A stretch of DNA of 64,000 nucleotides, from assembly GCA_947588745.1 (NCBI GenBank), contig CANPYW010000005.1, positions 32,331 through 96,330 on the forward strand. Reading direction: 5' to 3'. Both the position numbers and the translations under genes were made by a program. Positions 8,844-17,571 of the stretch are shown here, one piece after another. The notes beneath the pieces are model-generated. The model did no database searches. It was given only the letters and a program-made list of their open reading frames with translations, and was not told the origin of the DNA. Each line of letters opens with the position of its first letter. Position 1 is the stretch's first letter. This DNA is from Candidatus Gastranaerophilales bacterium. Its GTDB lineage: Bacteria > Cyanobacteriota > Vampirovibrionia > Gastranaerophilales > Gastranaerophilaceae.

Positions 8844-8930
8844 CAATAATATGTAACTCATAGTATAATGTTTATATAAAGTTGTACATATTATTGTTTC
8901 TATAAAAAATATATTACATTATGATGTAAT
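8844..8930. promoter_or_regulatory. Inverted repeats in a divergent promoter region (candidate XRE operators)
   Basis: Two inverted repeats are visible. CAATAATATGTA (8844-8855) pairs with TACATATTATTG (8885-8896), 12-base arms flanking a TATAAT at 8864-8869. ATTACAT (8913-8919) pairs with ATGTAAT (8924-8930) around four bases. All contain TACAT/ATGTA half-sites. They sit between the start of the minus-strand gene at 8813 and the XRE regulator at 8984, so autoregulation is likely but inferred. Confidence 0.55.
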
Positions 8931-8983
8931 TTTTTACAATGAAACAAGTTCTTAATGTAACAAAAATTAAAGTAGGAAATTAT

Positions 8984-9406
8984 ATGAATATAGGAAAAAG
9001 AATTAAAAAGCTTAGGTCAGAGCTAAATTTATCATCTATTAAATTTGCAGAGAGTCTTGATATTCCCGTAAGAACAATAGGCAGTTACGAACGAAATGAA
9101 GCCCAGCCCGGTGCAAAATTTCTTAAAGCCTTAGTTGATTGTTATTATGTAAATATAAACTGGATACTTACAGGAAAAGGTAACATGTTTATATCTGAAA
9201 AAACAAATAAAGACTTAAATTATATAAGTCTGCTTAAAGAAAAATTCAATCTTACAGAAAGAGAAATGGAAGGACTTGCCGAAATATTGGAAACAGAAGC
9301 CAGCAGAGATATGGTTTTTAAGTTCATTGAAATTAAACATGGCAGTAAAGAAGCTCTTGATAGTTTAATTTATAACCTGCAAGGCATAAAAGCTATTTAT
9401 GGTTAA
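8984..9406 (+). CDS. XRE-family helix-turn-helix transcriptional regulator
   Basis: A 140-residue regulator. Residues 1-60 are a lambda-repressor-like HTH (MNIGKRIKKLRSELNLSS through SYERNEAQPG and NWILTGKGNM). The C-terminal ~75 residues are helical and acidic, possibly for dimerisation, and there is no LexA-like peptidase. A longer frame opens at 8939, but AGGA eight bases upstream of ATG 8984 and the family start favour 8984. Its end overlaps the convergent helicase gene by four bases. The upstream inverted repeats are its likely targets. No phage genes are nearby. Confidence 0.85.
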   Translation: MNIGKRIKKLRSELNLSSIKFAESLDIPVRTIGSYERNEAQPGAKFLKALVDCYYVNINWILTGKGNMFISEKTNKDLNYISLLKEKFNLTEREMEGLAEILETEASRDMVFKFIEIKHGSKEALDSLIYNLQGIKAIYG

Positions 9407-11697
9407 TCTATATCAACCGGCTCTTTCAAAATTGCATTTATTGCTTCTTTAGCATTTTGTTTTACATTATCTGATACGTTAGGAAGAATTGTGAGCTGCC
9501 TTAATACATCAACAGTTCTTTTAAATATTCTGACAAGGTCACCCTCTGAAGAATCAACCTGCTTTGCAATATCTTCCCATGGTGTATCAAGTATCCATTG
9601 TTCTATGAGAGGTGAATAAAAAGAATTTATGTACATTTCAGTATCTATATCATGTTCTCGCTGCAATATTGATATCTTTTTTCTTATCTCTTTTATTTTA
9701 TTCAATGCTTTTCTTGAATTTTTACTGATAGGAGAACACGGGAACACTTCCGTTCTCATATCTTCCGTCACCAATGCACATATAACAGATGCAAGTTCAT
9801 AAGGTAAAAGCTCATCTAATATACCTTTTAAAATAATTTCGGATAAAAACAGTTCATTCTCCGCACGAACCATTGAACACATTATTCCGGCATCGGTAGG
9901 ACACAAATTATCCAAATAACCCATTTGTTCCAATATATCTTTATGTGCAAGAAATTTATTCCAATAGATATCCTTTTGTTTATCAATATTTTTGCACATC
10001 TCTTTATTTCGTTTTTCATATCTTTTTATAATTTCAAGATTTTTCATGTGCTTTTTATAACTTCTGCAAATTTCACATTGATATTTTTCCATTTCAAGTC
10101 TTATACTGCGTGTTTTTTCAGTATATTCCAAAACCTCGGGTGCCTCTTTTACACCTTTTTGCTTTGCCTGCTTTTGCAAAGTTCTCGTTAATTTTCTGAA
10201 TACAATGTACTTTTCTTTTATGGCATTAAACTTCAATAAATCATCCGTACTTAAATTAAACGGACATTTTTCACTTTTTAATTTATTCAGCGTCTGTTCA
10301 CAGCTTAATTGCTGTAAAATGATTGGTTTTAACCTGTCATTGGATGAAAAATAACCAAAACTCTTTAATATAAGCTCTTTTGCCTGATTAAGCTCCAAAT
10401 TTTGCAAAAGATTTAACACCATTGAATAACTCGGCGAAAAACGACTTTCCAAAGGATTGGATGAGCTTTTAACCAAATCTGCAACTTCTTCGGGACTTTG
10501 AAATTGCGTACCCATAACAACAACATAACCTATCTTATCCATTCCCCTTCTGCCTGCACGTCCCGACATCTGCAAAAATTCATTTGCAGTCAGCATTCTG
10601 TGTCCGGAATCGGTTCTTTTGCTTATTGCAGAAATAACGGTTGTTCTTGCGGGCATGTTAATTCCAGCCGCAAGAGTTTCTGTCGCAAATACAACTTTTA
10701 TTAATCCTTTTTGGAATAATCTTTCAACAAGAAGTTTCCACGCAGGAAGCAGCCCTGCGTGGTGAGAAGCCACCCCGTTATATAAATATTCCAAATTTTT
10801 ATTATTTTCCAAATATGTATGTTCTTTTAAGAACTCTTGAATTTCGAGTCTTATTTGCTTGGCTTCGTCGTCGGTAATTAAATGTAAATCCGAACATTTT
10901 TCCATATTTTCATCGCATTTTTTGCGTGAAAACGTAAAAAATATAGCTGGAAGCATGTTTTTATTATGCAAAACATTTATAACATCCTTTACCGTATTAC
11001 GCCTTTTAGCCTGACGAGAATAATAGCTCATCTTTTTTTCAGGTTTTATTTTTCTGTTGAGTTTTCCGTCCGGAGTTAATAAAGATAATATTTCTGTAGG
11101 TTTCGAAGAATCAAAATAATAATGTCTTAAAGGAACGGGTCTGAAATCGGTATAAATAAGTTTTGTATTTGAATGAACAGTATTAATCCAATCGCATAAC
11201 TGTTGAGAATTAGCAATAGTAGCACTTAAAGCAATAATTTGAATACTGTTCGGACAATATATAATACTTTCTTCCCAAACCGTACCCCGCTGTTCATCAT
11301 TCATATAATGAACTTCATCAAGCACAACATACTTAACGTCACGCAGATTATCTTTCAAAGAACCGAAATTAGTTCCGTAGAGCATATTTCTGAACACTTC
11401 GGTTGTCATAACAACAATAGGTGCTTCTCTGTTTATGGAGGTATCACCGGTTAAAAGACCTACATTTCCTTCTCCGTATTTACGTCCGAAATCATAAAAC
11501 TTTTGATTAGACAAGGCTTTTAGAGGCGTAGTATAAAATAAACGTGTATTTTCTTCCAATGCTCTATGTATTGCGTGTTCTGCTATACAAGTCTTGCCTG
11601 CCCCCGTAGGTGCACAGACAACAATGCTGTTACCGGCATTTATACTTTCAACCGCTTCTTTTTGAAAATCATCCAGTTCAAAATCAAACTTAAACAA
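9403..11697 (-). CDS. Ski2-like DExH-box RNA helicase
   Basis: A 764-residue superfamily 2 helicase of the Ski2/Mtr4 type, a group also found in cyanobacteria. Visible motifs in order: Q-like LDDFQKEAV, Walker A APTGAGKT, TPLKALSNQK, DEVHYMND (motif II), SAT (motif III), TETLAAGINMPART and QMSGRAGRRG (motif VI). The C-terminal ~250 residues match the DSHCT-type helical region. It probably unwinds structured RNA in decay or ribosome assembly. It lies three bases downstream of the DAHP synthase gene. Confidence 0.92.
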   Translation of the reverse strand: MFKFDFELDDFQKEAVESINAGNSIVVCAPTGAGKTCIAEHAIHRALEENTRLFYTTPLKALSNQKFYDFGRKYGEGNVGLLTGDTSINREAPIVVMTTEVFRNMLYGTNFGSLKDNLRDVKYVVLDEVHYMNDEQRGTVWEESIIYCPNSIQIIALSATIANSQQLCDWINTVHSNTKLIYTDFRPVPLRHYYFDSSKPTEILSLLTPDGKLNRKIKPEKKMSYYSRQAKRRNTVKDVINVLHNKNMLPAIFFTFSRKKCDENMEKCSDLHLITDDEAKQIRLEIQEFLKEHTYLENNKNLEYLYNGVASHHAGLLPAWKLLVERLFQKGLIKVVFATETLAAGINMPARTTVISAISKRTDSGHRMLTANEFLQMSGRAGRRGMDKIGYVVVMGTQFQSPEEVADLVKSSSNPLESRFSPSYSMVLNLLQNLELNQAKELILKSFGYFSSNDRLKPIILQQLSCEQTLNKLKSEKCPFNLSTDDLLKFNAIKEKYIVFRKLTRTLQKQAKQKGVKEAPEVLEYTEKTRSIRLEMEKYQCEICRSYKKHMKNLEIIKRYEKRNKEMCKNIDKQKDIYWNKFLAHKDILEQMGYLDNLCPTDAGIMCSMVRAENELFLSEIILKGILDELLPYELASVICALVTEDMRTEVFPCSPISKNSRKALNKIKEIRKKISILQREHDIDTEMYINSFYSPLIEQWILDTPWEDIAKQVDSSEGDLVRIFKRTVDVLRQLTILPNVSDNVKQNAKEAINAILKEPVDID

Positions 11698-11699
11698 TA

Positions 11700-12743
11700 T
11701 TATACCTTCATAAGATGTTTATTATCGTAATCAATTCTTCCTATTAATTTATTAAGACGTCTTGCAACATCTTTAAACATAGGAATATTTAAACTTTGTG
11801 CACCGTCTGATGAGGCATTTTCAGGGTCATGATGAACCTCTATCATAACGCCATGTGCACCCACTATTAAACCGGCTTTTGCCATTGGTTCTATTAAATA
11901 GCGTCGTCCCGTACCATGGCTCGGGTCAACGATTACCGGAAGATGCGAATACTTTTTAATGACGGGGACAGCCGCAATATCCAGTGTATTTCTCGTTGCA
12001 CTGTTATCAACGCCTTTTATACCACGTTCACACAATATAACTTTATCGTTTCCGTTATACATAATATGCTCGGCAGCGAGTAAAAATTCTCTTAAAGTAG
12101 CCGCAGCACCTCTTTTTAGGATTACCGGTTTGCTGCATTTGCCGACTGCTTTTAACAATTTGAAATTTTGCATATTTCTTGCCCCTATTTGAATTACATC
12201 GGCATATTGGCAAACCAGATCCAAATCCATAGTATCCATTAATTCTGTTACAATCAAAAGTCCTGTTTTTTCTCTTGCAATTGCAAGATATTCAAGTGCT
12301 TTTTCTTCCAGCCCCTGAAAATCATAAGGAGAAGTTCTCGGCTTAAAAGCACCACCTCTTAAGAAATGACAGCCCATTTCTTTAGCCGCATCGGCAACTC
12401 GCAAAAGTCCGTCCAAATCTTTCTCCACACTGCAAGGGCCAACAATTAATACGGGCTTTTCATTTCCACCTATACGAACTCCGTTTGAAAATTCTATTAC
12501 CGTATCTTCCTGTTTACCTTCTCTTGAGGCCAATTTATAAGGTTCTTGAATAAGCTTAACACTTCTTACACCTTCATAAGATTGAAAAGAATGCGGTTCA
12601 ATAAGTCGTTTATCACCTATTGCTGCAATAACAGTCATAACATCGCCTTTATTTAAAACCGTTTTAAAACCTTTATTGTGTAATGCTCTTTCTACGGTTT
12701 CTATCTGTTCTTTTGTAGCCGAAGGCTCCATTATAATAATCAT
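11700..12743 (-). CDS. aroF: 3-deoxy-7-phosphoheptulonate synthase (DAHP synthase, type I-beta)
   Basis: Catalyses the first step of the shikimate pathway: phosphoenolpyruvate plus erythrose 4-phosphate to DAHP. The 347-residue protein has an N-terminal ~70-residue ferredoxin-like domain (start MIIIMEPSATKEQIE), as in the Thermotoga-type enzyme where it mediates feedback inhibition. A TIM barrel follows, with GPCSVE, RGGAFKPRTSPYDFQG, QIGARNMQNF and VDPSHGTG. The start is supported by GAGGA upstream. aroA (EPSP synthase) also lies in this window, 42 kb away. Confidence 0.96.
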   Translation of the reverse strand: MIIIMEPSATKEQIETVERALHNKGFKTVLNKGDVMTVIAAIGDKRLIEPHSFQSYEGVRSVKLIQEPYKLASREGKQEDTVIEFSNGVRIGGNEKPVLIVGPCSVEKDLDGLLRVADAAKEMGCHFLRGGAFKPRTSPYDFQGLEEKALEYLAIAREKTGLLIVTELMDTMDLDLVCQYADVIQIGARNMQNFKLLKAVGKCSKPVILKRGAAATLREFLLAAEHIMYNGNDKVILCERGIKGVDNSATRNTLDIAAVPVIKKYSHLPVIVDPSHGTGRRYLIEPMAKAGLIVGAHGVMIEVHHDPENASSDGAQSLNIPMFKDVARRLNKLIGRIDYDNKHLMKV

Positions 12744-12756
12744 ATTTTCCTCTTTT

Positions 12757-13761
12757 CTAAACTGCAGTTTTTTCTGTTTTCGGCTCTAAAATTGTATTCA
12801 AGCACGACTTAGCAACAACCGTTCCGGGCAAAATAATTGAATTTTCTACTGTAACATTATCTTTTACAATTATATTATCCCATAAAATACTATTTATAAT
12901 TTTAGAATTTGAGCCTACTATGCAATTATTACCGATAACACTATTACCAATAAATTCAGACTTAAATTCCGATTTAAAATTAGTGCCTGTTACATACTTT
13001 CCGTTTTTAGTATTATACACTTTCGGAATATATGATGACACAATCCCGTCCAATAGTTCAATATTAGACTTTTTATACTGTTCAATAGAACCAATATCAG
13101 ACCAATAGCCATTTAATACATAAGTATTAACGGGAATATTATTTTGCATTAACAGCGGAAAAACATTTTTAGCGAAATCGAAAAAGGTATTAACGGGAAT
13201 ATAATTAAATATATCGTAATGAAAGATATAAATACCCGTATTTGCAAGATTTGATTTTGCAAGCTCAAACGCCGGTTTTTCTTGAAAACTTTCAACAAAT
13301 CCGTTTTTATCGGGAACAACTATCCCATATTTATGAATTTCACTATCTTTAACTTCCTTAATAACAATAGTTGCTATAGCCTGTGATTTTTTATGCGATT
13401 TATAAGCCTCATGAATATCAATATCCGTTAAACCGTCACCAGACATTACAATAAAATCATCATCCTTTTCAAAAAAGAATTGACATTTTTTCACTCCGCC
13501 TGCTGTTCCCGACAATTGGTCTTCTTTAATAAATTCAAAATTAATTCCCCAATTATTTTCCGAAAAATAGTTTATAATCTGATCGGATTTGTAATGCGTA
13601 TTTGCAACTATATCAGTAATCCCTTGCGACAATAAATGTTTTGAAAGAAGTGCCATTGCTGGAATATTCCCGATTGGAACAAGAGGTTTTGGAACAATAC
13701 TAGATAGAGGTTCCAATCTTGAGCCGACTCCTGCTGCCATTATCATTGCTTTTTTTAACAT
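12757..13761 (-). CDS. Sugar-1-phosphate nucleotidyltransferase
   Basis: A 334-residue enzyme of the mannose-1-phosphate guanylyltransferase / glucose-1-phosphate thymidylyltransferase superfamily. The N terminus has the nucleotide-binding signature MAAGVGSRLEPLSSIVPKPLVPIG, followed by VMSGDGLTDID (metal-binding Asp) and FQEKP. The C-terminal ~90 residues have a hexapeptide-type left-handed beta-helix pattern (NSVIGNNCIVGSNSKI and similar). The substrate cannot be fixed from sequence. A TTG four codons upstream (13773) is possible, but GGAA six bases before ATG 13761 supports the shorter start. Confidence 0.88.
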   Translation of the reverse strand: MLKKAMIMAAGVGSRLEPLSSIVPKPLVPIGNIPAMALLSKHLLSQGITDIVANTHYKSDQIINYFSENNWGINFEFIKEDQLSGTAGGVKKCQFFFEKDDDFIVMSGDGLTDIDIHEAYKSHKKSQAIATIVIKEVKDSEIHKYGIVVPDKNGFVESFQEKPAFELAKSNLANTGIYIFHYDIFNYIPVNTFFDFAKNVFPLLMQNNIPVNTYVLNGYWSDIGSIEQYKKSNIELLDGIVSSYIPKVYNTKNGKYVTGTNFKSEFKSEFIGNSVIGNNCIVGSNSKIINSILWDNIIVKDNVTVENSIILPGTVVAKSCLNTILEPKTEKTAV

Positions 13762-13782
13762 ACTTAATTCCAATCCTGCTAA

Positions 13783-15144
13783 TTAAAACGGAAACTTATT
13801 GCCAAAATTTTTAGGAATTTTTATTTTCCCTTTTTTCATTTTCTGTTTAATATCAGAAAAACCTTTCATTACCTTTCTCATTTGATTAAATTGAGAAATT
13901 ATTTGATTAACCTCGTGTATGGGAATACCCGACCCGGCAGATATTCTGCGTTTACGTGAAGTATTTATTATATTAGGATTTGCTCTTTCTTCGGGTGTCA
14001 TACTCGATATAAAAGATTCTATTCTTTTAAGCTGTTTTTCACCCTCAGTCGCAATTGTTTCTTTTGTATCTTTGTTCAATCCCGGTATGGGAAGCATACC
14101 TAAAATATTATCTATTGAGCCGAACATTTTCATTTGTTTCTGCATATTGAGAAAATCATTGTATGAGAACTCGGCTTTTTCCATTTTCTTTTCAAATTCT
14201 TTAGCCTGTTTCTCATTAAAAACTTCCTGTGCTTTTTCAACAAAAGAAACTATATCACCCATTCCAAGTATTCTGTCTGCCATTCTTTCGGGATAAAAAT
14301 CCGATAAAGCCTCAAGCTTTTCCCCCATACCCGTAAGTTTAATAGGTTTGCCGGAAGAATGAACGACACTTAATGCCGCACCGCCTCTTGAATCACCATC
14401 CAACTTCGTAAGCACAATACCCGTTATATCAAGCTGAATATTGAAATTTTCCGCAACACTCACAGCTTGCTGACCGAGCATTGAATCTATTACAAGAAGT
14501 TTTTCCTGCGGTTTAAAAGCCCTATCTATCAAAAGAAGTTCGGCCATCATATCATTATCAATCTGCAACCTGCCTGCCGTATCAATAATTACGACATTAT
14601 ATCCATTATCTTTTGCATAATCCAAAGCCTTTTGTACAATATCCTGAACATCTTTAGAACCGTCAATCGTAAAGACAGGAGTTTGAATTTGTTCACCAAG
14701 CGTTTTAAGCTGAGTAATTGCGGCGGGTCTATACACATCTGCCGCAACAAGCAAAGGATTTTTGCCGTCTTTTTTTAATTTAACCGCTAATTTTGCGGCG
14801 GAAGTTGTTTTTCCTGAGCCTTGAAGCCCTAAAAGCATTATTAAAGAAGGATGCCCGGTTAAATTCAAGGGTTTGTTTTCATTGCCCAATATGTTAACGA
14901 GCTCATCATGGACTATTTTAACAAGCTGCTGTGTAGGATTAACACCTTTTATTACATCTTCTCCGAGTGCTTTTTCTCTCAGATTAGACATAAATATTTT
15001 AACAACTTTCAAGCTGACATCCGCATCCAAAAGTGCACGCCTGACTTCCCTTAAAGCTTCAGTCATATTTTCTTCGGTTAAAGTTGCATTCCCTGAAGTC
15101 TTTCTTATAATTTCTTGTAATTTATCGGACAAATTATCAAACAT
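13783..15144 (-). CDS. ffh: Signal recognition particle GTPase Ffh
   Basis: The protein subunit of the signal recognition particle, which targets nascent membrane proteins to FtsY and SecYEG. Its 453 residues contain the N domain, the G domain with GLQGSGKTT, DTAGR and TKLDGDSRGG, and the Met-rich M domain (MQKQMKMFG, RRISAGSGIPIHEVNQ), ending in a basic tail. Length and order are normal. The 4.5S RNA gene is not seen in the window. Confidence 0.97.
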   Translation of the reverse strand: MFDNLSDKLQEIIRKTSGNATLTEENMTEALREVRRALLDADVSLKVVKIFMSNLREKALGEDVIKGVNPTQQLVKIVHDELVNILGNENKPLNLTGHPSLIMLLGLQGSGKTTSAAKLAVKLKKDGKNPLLVAADVYRPAAITQLKTLGEQIQTPVFTIDGSKDVQDIVQKALDYAKDNGYNVVIIDTAGRLQIDNDMMAELLLIDRAFKPQEKLLVIDSMLGQQAVSVAENFNIQLDITGIVLTKLDGDSRGGAALSVVHSSGKPIKLTGMGEKLEALSDFYPERMADRILGMGDIVSFVEKAQEVFNEKQAKEFEKKMEKAEFSYNDFLNMQKQMKMFGSIDNILGMLPIPGLNKDTKETIATEGEKQLKRIESFISSMTPEERANPNIINTSRKRRISAGSGIPIHEVNQIISQFNQMRKVMKGFSDIKQKMKKGKIKIPKNFGNKFPF

Positions 15145-15204
15145 AATTAAATTCTACTATAAAAATCGTATATCGTACCAATGATTTAAAAATTGTATCA
15201 GTTC

Positions 15205-16233
15205 TTAATTAATATCGTTCCTATAACCTTTTGTTTGAGAAACTTTTCTGCCTGCTGTTTCTATTTTTAATTTTATACAATCAATACATTTTAAAGGAGA
15301 GTCGTTTATACATATTTTATCGGGATATATTTCATAATATTTTCGGTATTTTCCGATAGTCATATTCGGCATTACAACATTGGCACCGGAATTTAGTGCA
15401 ATAATTCTTCCGTTTTTTCTGATTGTTTCCATTGCAGTGGTAGCGGGAATATTAATATCGGGCAAAACAAGCCTTGTTACCGCCATTACTTTTAACGCCA
15501 TATCAAAATTATCTTTGCTTGCATCTTTTAAAGGTGTTTCGGGGTGGGGAATTAAAGGGCCTATTCCCACCATATCGGCATTTAATTCTTTAAAAAACAA
15601 TATATCTTCGGCAAGAGAAGATATTGTCTGATTGGGAAGCCCGACAAGAACACCCGTTCCGGTTTCGTAGCCCAATTTTTTTAAATTATATAAACACTCA
15701 AAACGATTATCTATACTCATTTTAGGATGTAAAGCTCCGTATAAATTTCTGTCTGTGGTTTCTATTCTTAAAAGATACCTTTCAACACCCGCTTCTTTTA
15801 AGATTTTATACTCTTCAAAAGTTCTTTCGCCTATACTTAAAGTGATTACGACATCATTTTTTCTGAGATTTTCTATTATACGACAAAGCCTGTCAACGGT
15901 ATAATATGAGTCCTCCCCGCTTTGCAGCACAAGAGTTTTATACCCCGCATTAACCGCATTCTGAGCCGATAAAAAGATTTCTTCGTCACTTAAACGATAT
16001 CTTTCGACTTTTTTATTTTCGCTTCTGAGTCCGCAGTAATAACAACTGCGTCCGCATATATTGCTGAACTCAATCAATCCTCTAAGATGAACATTATTTC
16101 CTTTATATTTTTCACGCACTTCATCAGCCGCTTTACAAAGCAAAATTCCGTCTGAATTTAAAAGTTCGATAATGTCGTCTTTGGAAAGACTATGTTCCGT
16201 TTTGGCTTTTTCTAATAATTTCCCGATTTTCAC
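15205..16233 (-). CDS. hydE: [FeFe]-hydrogenase maturase HydE (radical SAM)
   Basis: A radical SAM enzyme that helps build the H-cluster of [FeFe] hydrogenase. The 342-residue protein has the HydE-typical LRGLIEFSNICGRSCYYCG with the C-x3-C-x2-C cluster motif, SGEDSYYTVD, and near the C terminus the auxiliary-cluster pattern C-x7-C-x2-C as in Thermotoga HydE. The start is GTG with no ribosome binding site. A promoter matching GTGACA-17-TATAAT places transcription at about that GTG, so the mRNA may be leaderless. HydF, HydG and the hydrogenase are not in this window; a TM1266-like hydrogenase-associated protein is at 46.4 kb. Confidence 0.93.
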   Translation of the reverse strand: MKIGKLLEKAKTEHSLSKDDIIELLNSDGILLCKAADEVREKYKGNNVHLRGLIEFSNICGRSCYYCGLRSENKKVERYRLSDEEIFLSAQNAVNAGYKTLVLQSGEDSYYTVDRLCRIIENLRKNDVVITLSIGERTFEEYKILKEAGVERYLLRIETTDRNLYGALHPKMSIDNRFECLYNLKKLGYETGTGVLVGLPNQTISSLAEDILFFKELNADMVGIGPLIPHPETPLKDASKDNFDMALKVMAVTRLVLPDINIPATTAMETIRKNGRIIALNSGANVVMPNMTIGKYRKYYEIYPDKICINDSPLKCIDCIKLKIETAGRKVSQTKGYRNDIN

Positions 16234-16239
16234 AAATAT

Positions 16240-16271
16240 ATTATAAAAGAGGCAACAATTATTGTCACCTC
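16240..16271 (-). promoter_or_regulatory. hydE promoter overlapping an imperfect palindrome
   Basis: On the minus strand, -35 GTGACA (16263-16268), a 17-base spacer and -10 TATAAT (16240-16245) precede the hydE GTG by six bases. The same stretch is a 23-base imperfect palindrome (16249-16271: GAGG, then ACAAT/ATTGT, then CCTC). It could be an operator, or a terminator of the gene at 16296 since TTTTATA follows it on the minus strand. I cannot decide between these. Confidence 0.55.
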
Positions 16272-16295
16272 ATTTTATGGTATTATATACATTTA

Positions 16296-17402
16296 TTAAC
16301 TTGCGGCACTTCTCCTTGCCGGGCGATGAATCATTCCTGCTCTTTTCGCATATTCCTGAAGTTTTACCATTTGCTCGTTTGAAATATAGCCTTTATCAAC
16401 CAAATTCTCCCAAGAATCCGGATGTACCAATCTTTGTAATTTTCTGTAAGTTTTTACATCGTAAGGATTTTCGAATAATTGTTTTTCAAGTTCTACGGCT
16501 TTCTTTAATGCTTCATCATACGAATTTTGAGCGGATTTTGCGGCATCCGAGAAATTTTTCGCCGTACTTTTTGCAGTATTTGAAGTTGCATTCGTGGTAT
16601 TTCCCAAGTTGTTTGCAGCACTTTCAACATTTTGTTCCAATTTTGCGGCGGATTTTAATCCGTCATCAGTTGAAGCGGCAGCGGATTTTATTCCGTCATC
16701 CGTTGAAACGGCTGCACTTTTTATGGCATCATCCGTCGAATTTAATACCGTGGAAGCATTCGAGGAAGAATTTGCCGCAGCGGACACGGTATTATCACAT
16801 TCCGAAACAACAAGTCCCGTTTCTTTAACAGTTGTTAAAGCAGCCCTGGCTGAAGCGATTTGAGCCGCACTCATATATCCCAATGCGACATTTTCCGCAA
16901 CTTCAACCGTTGAACCTCCGATTTTTTCAATTGCTTCACGAGCTTGAGCATCGGTAGTTGCCGATTGAACTTCTTTAAATGCTTCAATGCCGTTTTTAAC
17001 GGATTTTGCACCATTAATTACGGCACAACCTAAACCTGCGGCACCTGCTACCGCTAAAGCAGCCGGCCCAAACAAAAGAGTTGCACCTACAGTTAAACCA
17101 ACCACCCCTGCTGTTATACCCAATGTTTTAACGGGATTGGATTTTACGGCATTTATAACACCCGTAACCTGCCCTTTTAACTTCTTTCCCGCACCGGAGA
17201 AGAAAGCTCCCGCTTTTTCTTTAAATGAGATTTTTCCGTCATCTTTTCCGTCTTTACATTCGGAATTAACTTTAGAATTGTTAACATAAATATCGGAAAA
17301 AGCTTTGAATACATCAGAGGAACGGTTCATATTCCTTTGAACATTTTTTATTTGTTCGTAAGTAACCGCTTTTTTACTTTGTACGTCAGAAACAAATCCC
17401 AT
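16296..17402 (-). CDS. Hypothetical membrane protein with 11-residue repeats and an HPD motif
   Basis: A 368-residue protein of unknown function. Residues about 95-135 form hydrophobic Gly/Ala-rich segments, likely one or two membrane helices. The centre is low-complexity Ser/Ala/Asn with three tandem 11-residue repeats of the form STDD(A/G)(I/L)KSAA (about 16642-16739). The C-terminal ~60 residues contain YRKLQRLVHPDSWENL followed by a helix, resembling helix II, the HPD loop and helix III of a J-domain. There is no Sec signal peptide at the N terminus. ATG follows a good AAAGGAG site. Ser/Ala bias suggests rapid evolution or surface exposure. Confidence 0.7.
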   Translation of the reverse strand: MGFVSDVQSKKAVTYEQIKNVQRNMNRSSDVFKAFSDIYVNNSKVNSECKDGKDDGKISFKEKAGAFFSGAGKKLKGQVTGVINAVKSNPVKTLGITAGVVGLTVGATLLFGPAALAVAGAAGLGCAVINGAKSVKNGIEAFKEVQSATTDAQAREAIEKIGGSTVEVAENVALGYMSAAQIASARAALTTVKETGLVVSECDNTVSAAANSSSNASTVLNSTDDAIKSAAVSTDDGIKSAAASTDDGLKSAAKLEQNVESAANNLGNTTNATSNTAKSTAKNFSDAAKSAQNSYDEALKKAVELEKQLFENPYDVKTYRKLQRLVHPDSWENLVDKGYISNEQMVKLQEYAKRAGMIHRPARRSAAS

Positions 17403-17571
17403 ATTTTCCCTTTCTCCTTTGGAAAAAATTTAATACATAATTAAATAAAAAAATTTTTCTTACAGAATTGATATAAAAGAAATTTTTGTAAATTTTTATT
17501 TCAAAAAAATAGTTCTTCATTTTTTGATAATTATATGCTAATATACTTATAGCTCTTTAAGGAGAATATTT

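Noticed and set aside
8984..9406. Prophage or mobile element suggested by the XRE regulator
   Set aside because: No integrase, phage structural gene, direct-repeat attachment site or composition change nearby.
16642..16739. Tandem 33-base repeats as a possible DNA repeat element
   Set aside because: They are in frame within a coding gene and encode an 11-residue protein repeat.
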